36,804 bases of DNA from an uncultured Oscillibacter sp. Lineage in GTDB: Bacteria; Bacillota; Clostridia; Oscillospirales; Oscillospiraceae. Shown here piece by piece: positions 1 through 7,034 of this stretch (positions are counted from its first letter, which is position 1; each line of letters begins with the position of its first letter). Under the pieces are notes generated by a model. That model was not told the origin of the DNA, did no database searches, and saw only the letters and a list, made by a program, of their open reading frames with translations. Made by a program: the position numbers and the translations under genes. Where the stretch lies: positions 1-36,804 of the forward strand of contig CAMBKF010000020.1 in assembly GCA_945868085.1 (NCBI GenBank). Reading direction: 5' to 3'.

Positions 1-137
1 CGGCATGGCATACCTAATTGAAATTCCTCTGTTGCCCTTCTTGGGTTTCCCTCACACTCCCTTCCTTACCGTTATCGCAAATCGTACCACTTTATCGACA
101 GCCTCACCCGTGCTTTTTCCCTGTCAAATATAAACGA

Positions 138-164
138 GGCCGCTCCCCCATTGAGGGAACGGCC
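138..164 (-). terminator. Probable terminator of the surface glycopolymer operon
   Basis: Arms GGCCGCTCCC (138-147) and GGGAACGGCC (155-164) form a 10-bp stem with one mismatch and a 7-nt loop. On the minus strand a moderately T-rich stretch follows. It lies about 40 bases past the stop of the last minus-strand gene. The rest of 1-204 shows no convincing gene. Confidence 0.55.
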
Positions 165-204
165 GCTTGTTTACCATATATAAGTACGAAAATCCGTCGC
201 TTTT

Positions 205-1332
205 TCAGCGAATAGCGGTCTCCTGCTTCTGCACTCTGTCATCCTGCAGAATGAGCTCCGTTATCTTTTCGGTGGCGTGGCCCAGGTCCTGGGGCAGGTA
301 CAACCTCTTGTATTCCTGCAGGTCCTCCATGGGGTATGCACCGCTGTCGATCACGCGGAACAGGTCCTCCTGCTCGGTAAAGGTGCAGCGGGGCATGGCC
401 TGAAACAGGTCTATGTTCACGCCGTTTTCGCTGCGGTAGCGGTCATCGTCCGGCAGGTAGAACAGCGTGGGCTTGTCCATGGCCGCCGCCTCCAGCGCCA
501 GGGAGGAATAATCCGTGATAAAATAATCGCACATCTGCAGCAGGTCAAATATATCCTCCTGGGGATAATCACTGTCCCGGTTGCCGCCCGCCAGCGCCTG
601 ATTTGGATGGAAGCGGCACAGCACCGCGTACCGGTCCTTGGGGAAGCAGGAAAAATCCGGATCCGGCAGCTCCAGGGGGTATGTACGGTAAGTAGGCGCG
701 TACAAAACCACCGTGCGCCCGGCCAGCTCCGGGAATCTGCTTCGGCACTGCGCGGCCTCGCCCTTTGCGGAAACCAGATGGTCCAGCCGCGGCAGCCCCC
801 AGTTGCGCAGCCTGTCCTCCGTCACGTCAAAAGCGGCACAGTAAAACGGGTTCCACGCCGGGCCGCCGGCCATGATAAAATCATAGTTCCGGTGCATGCA
901 CAGGGCCCGGGCCATGGCGCCGGACCGCCCGGAGGGCTTATCCAGGGTCTGGTACCCGGATTTTTTGATCTTTCCCACGGAGTGCCAGATCTGGATCACC
1001 CGCAGGTCCTTTTTATCCCGGAGCAGGCAGATGGTGGGCCAGTATCCGTCCAGCACGCAGACCTGAGCCGAGGCGGCCAGGAAAACGCTCCGCACGCACT
1101 GCCATAAAAACCGCAGCGGGCCGTCCTGCCGGCCCCGGTAGCGGCAGCAGATAGTCACGATCTCCATGGTAGGGTCGGTCTTGCGGAGCTGCTGCTGCAG
1201 CAGGGCAAAATCCGGCGTGAGCCGGCTGGCCTGGCGGCTAAAAAAGCAGGTTCTGTGCCTTACGCCCATCCTGCGCCGAAGTGAAAACAGGGCGCTGATG
1301 AGCCAGCGGATCACGCCCACGATCGCTTTCAT
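205..1332 (-). CDS. CDP-glycerol glycerophosphotransferase family protein (TagB/TagF-like)
   Basis: A 375-residue protein of the family that adds glycerol phosphate (or a similar polyol phosphate) to a lipid-linked wall teichoic acid precursor on the inner face of the membrane. Visible motifs are QIWHSVGKIKKSG (residues 114-126), matching the family's WHG-type loop, the YAPTYR segment (211-216), RFHPN (240-244) and YFITDYSSLALEAAAMDKPT (270-289); the two histidines fit the catalytic pair known for TagF. The start at 1332 is chosen because its ATG overlaps the preceding gene's TGA (ATGA), implying translational coupling; an upstream extension to 1446 would only run inside that gene. It is the last gene of the operon, downstream of the TagGH exporter pair. 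The donor is not proven: ribitol- and other polyol-phosphate transferases share these motifs. Confidence 0.85.
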   Translation of the reverse strand: MKAIVGVIRWLISALFSLRRRMGVRHRTCFFSRQASRLTPDFALLQQQLRKTDPTMEIVTICCRYRGRQDGPLRFLWQCVRSVFLAASAQVCVLDGYWPTICLLRDKKDLRVIQIWHSVGKIKKSGYQTLDKPSGRSGAMARALCMHRNYDFIMAGGPAWNPFYCAAFDVTEDRLRNWGLPRLDHLVSAKGEAAQCRSRFPELAGRTVVLYAPTYRTYPLELPDPDFSCFPKDRYAVLCRFHPNQALAGGNRDSDYPQEDIFDLLQMCDYFITDYSSLALEAAAMDKPTLFYLPDDDRYRSENGVNIDLFQAMPRCTFTEQEDLFRVIDSGAYPMEDLQEYKRLYLPQDLGHATEKITELILQDDRVQKQETAIR

Positions 1333-2210
1333 GATTTTCCTCCGTCCGGCTCTTTTCTCCGCCCGGGCACAGCTTTGGCAGCCGCCCCGGTCTTTTTCGC
1401 GTTTTCCATCAGCGCGCCGAAGGCTGCCCGCAGCTTGCCCTGCCAAACCTTGTCGTCATAGGTCCCGCCGCACAGCGCCTGGATCAGCTCAAACAGCATC
1501 TCCGGACTGCACAGGTTGATGACCAGCGGGTTGCGGTGGAATACCTCCCGCACAAAGTCCAGGGTAATCCGGTCCATATGGCGCTTGAGCCCATCCACGA
1601 TCATGGGCGGCGCATAAATGGCGCCGAAGGAATCCCGCACCGTGCTCTCTTTTTTGGCGCCCCGGAGCATGAGCAGCAGATCCTTATAATACGGCAGGCC
1701 GCTGTAGTGAATATACAGCGCCGCCACAAAATGATAGGCCGCCTGCTCGTTGCACTGCTCCAGCTCATACAGCCGGGCAATGTCTCTGTGCAGGTTGCAG
1801 ACGGCGGGAAAATCGCCCTTCTGCATCCGCCGATGCAGCTCCCGCAGGAGGACGCTCCACATAGCCGCGCAGAAGCTCTCCTCCCGATGCTGCTCCCGCT
1901 CCTGCTCAAAGTCGCATACGTCCACATAGGGACTGCAGAACCGGTAAAAGGCCACATATTCCGGATCGATCTGCTTTCGGCCCTCTCTGGTGGCGCTGTA
2001 GCCGCCCAGCTCGTTGCGCTGGATCAGCCTTCTGCGGGCCAGGCCCTTGGCAAAGGTCACGTTATTGACGATATCCAGCTCCGTTTCAAAGGAATCCGGA
2101 TAATTCACCGCCGCCAAGTGCTGGTGCCGCTCCACAAAATCAATGAATACCGAGCGGGAATAGGCATCGCGGCACCGCTTTTTCTTACTGCCATTTATAA
2201 ATGTTGACAT
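1329..2210 (-). CDS. Unrecognised 293-residue protein in the TagGH operon
   Basis: No confident family. It is soluble-looking, with no signal peptide or membrane segment. Residues 1-90 contain a short basic, helical, possibly winged-helix-like part (GLARRRLIQRNELGGYSATR). The rest is helical with many Cys and aromatic residues. The C-terminal half (roughly 95-265) resembles, from memory, the C-terminal domain of SAP-domain hypothetical proteins from Firmicutes and their phages, including an ending of the type LVINLCSPEMLFELIQALCGGTYD minus its first residues; this is a weak recollection. The ATG at 2210 is preferred over an upstream TTG at 2216 because AGAGG lies 6 bases before the ATG and directly abuts the TTG. 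It follows the ATPase gene by 9 bases and overlaps the next gene by 4, so it is co-expressed with exporter and transferase; its role there is unknown. Confidence 0.7.
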   Translation of the reverse strand: MSTFINGSKKKRCRDAYSRSVFIDFVERHQHLAAVNYPDSFETELDIVNNVTFAKGLARRRLIQRNELGGYSATREGRKQIDPEYVAFYRFCSPYVDVCDFEQEREQHREESFCAAMWSVLLRELHRRMQKGDFPAVCNLHRDIARLYELEQCNEQAAYHFVAALYIHYSGLPYYKDLLLMLRGAKKESTVRDSFGAIYAPPMIVDGLKRHMDRITLDFVREVFHRNPLVINLCSPEMLFELIQALCGGTYDDKVWQGKLRAAFGALMENAKKTGAAAKAVPGRRKEPDGGKS

Positions 2211-2219
2211 TTTCAACCT

Positions 2220-2954
2220 CTACACATGCATTTTTTCATAAAACGCCGCCGCGTCTTTAATATCTCCGTCAAAGACCAGCTTGCCCTCGCGGATCACCAG
2301 TCCCCGCTTGCAGAAGTTCTTCGCCTCCGCCGTGGAATGGGTGACAAAGAGGAAGGTCACACCGCTGTTCAGAATCTCTGTGATCCGCCTGCGGCACTTG
2401 GCACGGAAATCCTTATCGCCCACGCTGAGGGCCTCGTCCACGATGATGATGTCCGGGCGGATATTGGCGTTGATGGAGAAGCCCAGCTTGGATTTCATAC
2501 CGCTGGAATAGGTGCGGATGGGCATATCGATATAGCTGCCCAGCTCTGAAAAAGCCACAATATCCGGCTCCATCTCCTTCAGCTCATCCCGGCTGATGCC
2601 CAGCAGCTCGCCGCGGAAATAGATATTCTCCCGGCCGGAAAGCTCCGGATCGAAGCCACCGGAAACCTCCAGCAGGGCGCTGACCCGGCCGGTGACGCGC
2701 ACCGAGCCCACCGTGGGGAATGTCACGCCGGAGATCATCTTCAGCATAGTGGATTTTCCGGCGCCGTTTTTGCCCAGGATCGCCACGGCCTCTCCCTGGC
2801 GGATGTCAAAGGACAGGTTATCGATAGCGACTTTTTTCCTGGCATTCGTATTGCGAAACAGCAAAGACTTCAGCCGCTGCTTGTCATTTTTGAACAGGTC
2901 AAAGGTCTTTGTCACGTTTCGGAACTGTATTACTACTTCGTGTTCTTCAGTCAT
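2220..2954 (-). CDS. tagH: Polysaccharide/teichoic acid ABC exporter, ATPase subunit (TagH/Wzt-like)
   Basis: A 244-residue ATP-binding cassette protein that would power export of a lipid-linked glycopolymer with the adjacent permease. Walker A is GKNGAGKST (about residue 61), the ABC signature is YSSGMKSKLGFS, Walker B is IIIVDEALSVGD, and a switch histidine occurs in FVTHSTAEA. The N-terminal FDLFKNDKQRLKSLL segment and the LLEVSGGFDPELSGRENIY stretch are typical of the teichoic acid/O-antigen exporter branch. It ends right after the nucleotide-binding domain and lacks the C-terminal carbohydrate-recognition domain of Wzt-type ATPases, so substrate choice is probably set elsewhere. The start at 2954 has AGAGG 7 bases upstream, and the TAG stop of the permease gene lies inside that ribosome-binding region. 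Confidence 0.9.
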   Translation of the reverse strand: MTEEHEVVIQFRNVTKTFDLFKNDKQRLKSLLFRNTNARKKVAIDNLSFDIRQGEAVAILGKNGAGKSTMLKMISGVTFPTVGSVRVTGRVSALLEVSGGFDPELSGRENIYFRGELLGISRDELKEMEPDIVAFSELGSYIDMPIRTYSSGMKSKLGFSINANIRPDIIIVDEALSVGDKDFRAKCRRRITEILNSGVTFLFVTHSTAEAKNFCKRGLVIREGKLVFDGDIKDAAAFYEKMHV

Positions 2955-2963
2955 ATCGTACCT

Positions 2964-3770
2964 CTACAAAACATCCGTGATGGTTTTTTCCGTGCGGCTG
3001 TAGATCTTGACGCCCAAAAACACGAAAAGCAGGTAAACCAGCATAAACCGCAGCAGCGACAGTGGTTCCTCCCAGAACCAAATATGATCGATGAAGCAGT
3101 ATCTGAATCCGTCGATGAGATAAGTTACGGGATTGAGCCGCAGAATAAAACGCAGGGCGGTGCCCTTGATCGTGGAGATCTGATAGAAAATGCCGGACAG
3201 CCACATCAGTGCCGTGAATGAGCTGCGGACAAGCTGATAGAAGTCTTTACTGACCGCCGTTACCTGCCCGGAGAACAGACCCCACGCCACGCCCATCATC
3301 AGCATCAGCAGCCAGTAAAACGGCAGCTGCGCCAGGTATATAGTGATCGGTGCGCCCATAGCGATGAAAATGATAATCATCAGCAACGTCAGCGCCAGAT
3401 GCACGATCATATTGGACAAGGCCACGATCATCGGCACACAGCAGACAGGGAACTTGATCTTTTTGACCAAAAACGCGTATTTATGGAGAGAATACGCGCC
3501 CCCCGTATACATGGCGGAGATATAAAACCAGGGGATAAATCCCGAGATGAGCCACAGAAAGTATGGGTATCCCTTTATGGGTTTACCGGTGCGCAGGCCC
3601 ACCGTAAAAGCGAAATAGTACACCCCGATGGTTATGGCCGGTTTTAAGATCGCCCATCCCCAGCTCAGCAGCGCCCCACGATAGGTCTTGATCAGATCCG
3701 TTTTTGCCAGCTGCAGAATCTGATTGCGGTACTGGACATGTGAAATTATAATCTTCCAAAGTGTTTTCAT
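2964..3770 (-). CDS. tagG: Polysaccharide/teichoic acid ABC exporter, permease subunit (TagG/Wzm-like)
   Basis: A 268-residue ABC-2 type permease with about six membrane segments. Features seen: an N-terminal interfacial stretch (QILQLAKTDLIKTYRGALLSWGWAILKP) typical of TagG/RfbA proteins split over a conserved LGxxW-like turn, and the late LNPVTYLIDGFRYCF motif near residue 220 that marks this family. It pairs with the ATPase encoded 9 bases downstream to move the finished or growing glycopolymer across the membrane. The preceding gene ends 17 bases upstream and the two are surely co-transcribed. Confidence 0.9.
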   Translation of the reverse strand: MKTLWKIIISHVQYRNQILQLAKTDLIKTYRGALLSWGWAILKPAITIGVYYFAFTVGLRTGKPIKGYPYFLWLISGFIPWFYISAMYTGGAYSLHKYAFLVKKIKFPVCCVPMIVALSNMIVHLALTLLMIIIFIAMGAPITIYLAQLPFYWLLMLMMGVAWGLFSGQVTAVSKDFYQLVRSSFTALMWLSGIFYQISTIKGTALRFILRLNPVTYLIDGFRYCFIDHIWFWEEPLSLLRFMLVYLLFVFLGVKIYSRTEKTITDVL

Positions 3771-3787
3771 ACTCTACTCTCTTGCCG

Positions 3788-5782
3788 TCACCTGGAGCCG
3801 CGGCATTTATCCTTCTGCGCCGCTCTTTCGGTGAGGTATTTTTTGACGTCTTCCGGGTACAGGGGATATCTATGCAGATCCTGATGGAGATTCACCTCCA
3901 GGATCTTGAACCCATCCTCTGTCACCACGACGTCATAACCCAAATATTCCAGCGGTGACAAATCTCTGCTGATGCGGCAGATCTCATGAGCCAGCCGCTG
4001 CCAGTGGGGCATCTGTCCCCGGATCTCCCGGCCTGTGTCCGGGTGTACCGGGCAGGGCAAAAACTGATGTTCCTGCAGCAATTCGGCCCCGCTGAAGGCC
4101 CCCGTCTGCACATCCAGGGGAACGACCAATCCGCCGTTTGCGATGTTATCCGTCGCCCCTGTGAAGCTGGTGCCAATGCGGAAGTATCCATAGCGGATGG
4201 AGGCCTGTCCCTGCCTGCACAGCACCATAAGCCGCACAGTACCCGTAACGCCGCTGTATATCTCCTCCAAATAGGGGTGCATCCGGATATACTCCGTGAC
4301 GATATAGTCCGCGTCGATCCCGCGGAAGAACTCTTCCAGTTCCTCCCGGCTGCAGGATGTGCCGTTTATCAGGTATAACTGATCGTCTTCCCGGCGCAAG
4401 TGGAAAAAGCCCTTTCCGTGAGAACCTACAGCCGGCTTCATAGCCAGCTCACCCGCCCGGTCCAAACAGTCAATTACATCGCGCCAGCTGCATTCCCCCT
4501 GGCCCTGATAGCCAAAGATCCGCTGCCTGCCATCGCTGACCAGTATCCGGAAGAAGTACCGAGGCAGGTGCTCACTGTAGTCCGCCAGAATATCGGGCAG
4601 GTTGGTTTTGTTCCAAAACCATTTCTGAAATCCCGGATTCAGCGGCCGCAGGCGCTTATACTGATAGTCCGATAAAAAGTTCCGGTAATTCTCCTCCGTC
4701 AGCCCATACTGGGCAATGCGGTAGGAGTAAAAGCCCCGCTTATGCGCCCATCGCTTCTGCGCCCTGGTAGTATGCGCCGTTTGGTTATCCTCCTGCACGC
4801 CGCGCAGCCAGTTGCGGTACATGAAGTCCACAAAACCCCGGCGATGGGCCCGCCATGCAAAGGTATAGGCACGGATCCGGGTAAGCACATCTTTCAGTGT
4901 GCTTTTTTTTCTGCCGCTGCACAGGATCTGCGCGGCCCGACGGCACGGATCCGTCAGCGGATGCACCCAGGCAAGCTCCGTCCCGGTGTCCACACGCAGC
5001 ACAACAAATCCGGCCTCCGTGAGCACAGCGTTTACGCCGACATAGGGCATTTCGGGATAACGCCGGGCAATTTCCCGGGCAAAATCCTCCACACCCTGTA
5101 CGCGGTCATCCTGCCGGTCCGGCTCCCGGTCGACAGCGGAAAACGCAAAGGGACTGTACCCATTTTTATTTCCGTGATCCTCCCACCGCAGCAGGACCTC
5201 CTCCGTCTCTCCTTCTCTGCGCAGCAGCGCACAATGGAGTACGGGAAGCGCCGCTTCCGGGCAGGCATCCCCTGCCGGCTCCATATGCTCCAGCAGCAAT
5301 GTCTGGTCGGGCAGTCGATGCAGAAATGTCAGCAGCTCCGCATCGGTCTGTTCAGCCCCGTCCAAGAGGAGCATCTCTCCCTGCCGGGAAATTCGGTACA
5401 GCCGGCCCTTGGCCCGGTGCTCATTCGGCAGGATCCAGCAGCCATTCCGCTCCCGCAGGAATGTCAGCCAATCTTTTGCCGTTAATTCCGGTGCTGCACC
5501 CGCAAGAGGCACTATACGCCTGCCGCCAACCGTGACGGCCAGGCCATACAGGCTCGGGAAATACTCTCGTCCTAAAACACGGGTGGTGGTGAGCAGATCC
5601 GCGAATAGCTCGTCCATGCGTTTGCGCATAGGATCGCTCAGCAGCAGTTTTTTCAGCAGCGCACGGTTTGCCTCCGGGCAAGTCTTTTCCATCCGCAGAT
5701 AAAACTGTGCAGCATGGAATGTATATCCGCCCAGGACCATTCCCAGTGCTCTCATTTTATTTTTCACTTTAGCCGATCCCAC
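3788..5782 (-). CDS. Large two-module ATP-grasp protein (sugar-transfer-associated family)
   Basis: 664 residues. The C-terminal module (about 375-645) is a complete sugar-transfer-associated ATP-grasp domain: MKPAVGSHGKGFF nucleotide loop (448-460), VTEYI adenine-side strand (495-499), GTVRLMVL (514-521), DNIANGG (545-551) and YDVVVTEDGFKILEVNLHQ (616-634) with the acidic/Asn metal-binding residues. Residues 50-280 look like a decayed version of the same fold without the nucleotide loop. A linker (300-370) shares QKRWAHKRGFYSYRIAQYGL-type sequence with the protein encoded at 7035-9203. ATP-grasp enzymes join a carboxylate to an amine, thiol or hydroxyl through an acyl phosphate; the substrate is unknown. 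The start is uncertain: GTG at 5782 keeps a KVK stretch shared with its paralogue, while ATG at 5755 would give MRALGMVL; neither has a strong Shine-Dalgarno site. Confidence 0.8.
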   Translation of the reverse strand: MGSAKVKNKMRALGMVLGGYTFHAAQFYLRMEKTCPEANRALLKKLLLSDPMRKRMDELFADLLTTTRVLGREYFPSLYGLAVTVGGRRIVPLAGAAPELTAKDWLTFLRERNGCWILPNEHRAKGRLYRISRQGEMLLLDGAEQTDAELLTFLHRLPDQTLLLEHMEPAGDACPEAALPVLHCALLRREGETEEVLLRWEDHGNKNGYSPFAFSAVDREPDRQDDRVQGVEDFAREIARRYPEMPYVGVNAVLTEAGFVVLRVDTGTELAWVHPLTDPCRRAAQILCSGRKKSTLKDVLTRIRAYTFAWRAHRRGFVDFMYRNWLRGVQEDNQTAHTTRAQKRWAHKRGFYSYRIAQYGLTEENYRNFLSDYQYKRLRPLNPGFQKWFWNKTNLPDILADYSEHLPRYFFRILVSDGRQRIFGYQGQGECSWRDVIDCLDRAGELAMKPAVGSHGKGFFHLRREDDQLYLINGTSCSREELEEFFRGIDADYIVTEYIRMHPYLEEIYSGVTGTVRLMVLCRQGQASIRYGYFRIGTSFTGATDNIANGGLVVPLDVQTGAFSGAELLQEHQFLPCPVHPDTGREIRGQMPHWQRLAHEICRISRDLSPLEYLGYDVVVTEDGFKILEVNLHQDLHRYPLYPEDVKKYLTERAAQKDKCRGSR

Positions 5783-5849
5783 CGTACTTCACACACCACC
5801 GTTACATGATCTTTTTGTTGTGCTATTGCGCTGACACAGCCGCGACCGG

Positions 5850-7013
5850 TCAGGGCATTTTATAATAGTTTTCGGACACAGCCACCGTGTTCTTCGGTGC
5901 GTAATCCAGCTTTCTGCCCTCAAGGCCAAGGATCTTTTCCGGCTGGATCCAGGGTCTGTTCTGGATCTGGCTGGTCTCCTCATGGGTCAAATATCCCTTA
6001 TGCGTCACCATGCTCCGGCGCAAAAATCCGTCTCTGGCGCAGGCCTCCGCAATGCCGTTATTGAGGATGCTGCGGATATGCGGTTCTGCCGCTGCAGCAA
6101 TGGCAATGGACGTGGAATTCGCAATAGCGCTGGGGATGTTGCTGACGCAGTAATGCACCACGCCCTCCTCCACATAGGTGGGGTTATCGTGCGTTGTCTC
6201 ATGGAAGGTCTCGATCACACCATAGTCGTTGCTGATATCAACGATGACAGATCCCTTGGGCATGCTTGCCACCATGGACCGGTCGATCAGGAACTGGGTG
6301 TTGCTCTTGTCCCAACGGACACAGTTGACCACCATATCCACCTGCGGCAGGATGCGCCGGATGTTGTAGCGGTTGGAAACAATGGTATTGATTTTCCCAT
6401 CATACTTGGAGGCAATGGTACGCAGATGGCCGACATTTGTGGCGGCTACCGTCACCCATGCGCCCAGGGACTGCAGCACCTCAATGGCTGCCTTGCCCAC
6501 GATGCCGCAGCCCAGCACCAAGGCATGGATGCCGGGTGCCGTACCCAATCCGCTGACAAATTTTCCGCAGCCGCCGTTGATGGTCATCATGGAATACAGG
6601 CCCATGATGACGCCGGCCTTGCCCGCCGCCTCGCAGTTGGGAGAACCATGGCGATGGCTGTCCTCCGCGGCAAAGGCCGTGACCTTTTTCTTCAGCAGCT
6701 CGTCAACTTCCTGGGGATGGGCCGCCGGATGGATGCAGGTGAACACGATCTGCCCCTCCCGCAGCAGGGGGTACTCGGACGGGTCGATCTCCTTGACCTT
6801 GGCAATCATGTCGCACTCCCGATAAATCTCATACCGGTCTGCGAGCACCGCGCCCACCTCTTCGTATTCCCTGTCCGGAAATCCGGCCCGCTCGCCGGCG
6901 CTGCGCTCCACAAGCACCTGATGTCCGTCCTGGATGATATTCTCCACCTCACTGGGAGTGAGAATGACCCTGTATTCTTCTTTCTTGATGTCCTTTAAAA
7001 TTCCTAGTTTCAT
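5850..7013 (-). CDS. Alanine dehydrogenase family oxidoreductase
   Basis: 387 residues of the NAD-dependent alanine dehydrogenase family (pyruvate + ammonia + NADH to L-alanine). Residues that match the known active site are all present at almost the textbook numbers: R15 (EEYRVILTP), K74 (AKVKE), H95 (CIHPA) and D263 (ISNDYG). The nucleotide-binding turn is LGCGIVG (167-173), and TTHDNPTY and HYCVSNIPSA follow near 275-295. The ATG at 7013 is chosen because GGAGG lies 8 bases upstream; an ATG at 7028 lacks one. It is more divergent than housekeeping Ald (for example GTAPGIH where VPGV is usual) and lies between two ATP-grasp genes, so a dedicated role making or consuming an amino acid for the surface polymer is an inference. 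A carboxyethyl-ornithine/lysine synthase-type relative cannot be excluded. Confidence 0.85.
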   Translation of the reverse strand: MKLGILKDIKKEEYRVILTPSEVENIIQDGHQVLVERSAGERAGFPDREYEEVGAVLADRYEIYRECDMIAKVKEIDPSEYPLLREGQIVFTCIHPAAHPQEVDELLKKKVTAFAAEDSHRHGSPNCEAAGKAGVIMGLYSMMTINGGCGKFVSGLGTAPGIHALVLGCGIVGKAAIEVLQSLGAWVTVAATNVGHLRTIASKYDGKINTIVSNRYNIRRILPQVDMVVNCVRWDKSNTQFLIDRSMVASMPKGSVIVDISNDYGVIETFHETTHDNPTYVEEGVVHYCVSNIPSAIANSTSIAIAAAAEPHIRSILNNGIAEACARDGFLRRSMVTHKGYLTHEETSQIQNRPWIQPEKILGLEGRKLDYAPKNTVAVSENYYKMP

Positions 7014-7034
7014 CTGATAGGCCTCCATTCCGCT

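Noticed and set aside
18-403. Plus-strand short frames at the left edge
   Set aside because: No ribosome site, Ser/Pro-rich random composition, overlapping the terminator and the end of the glycerophosphotransferase gene.
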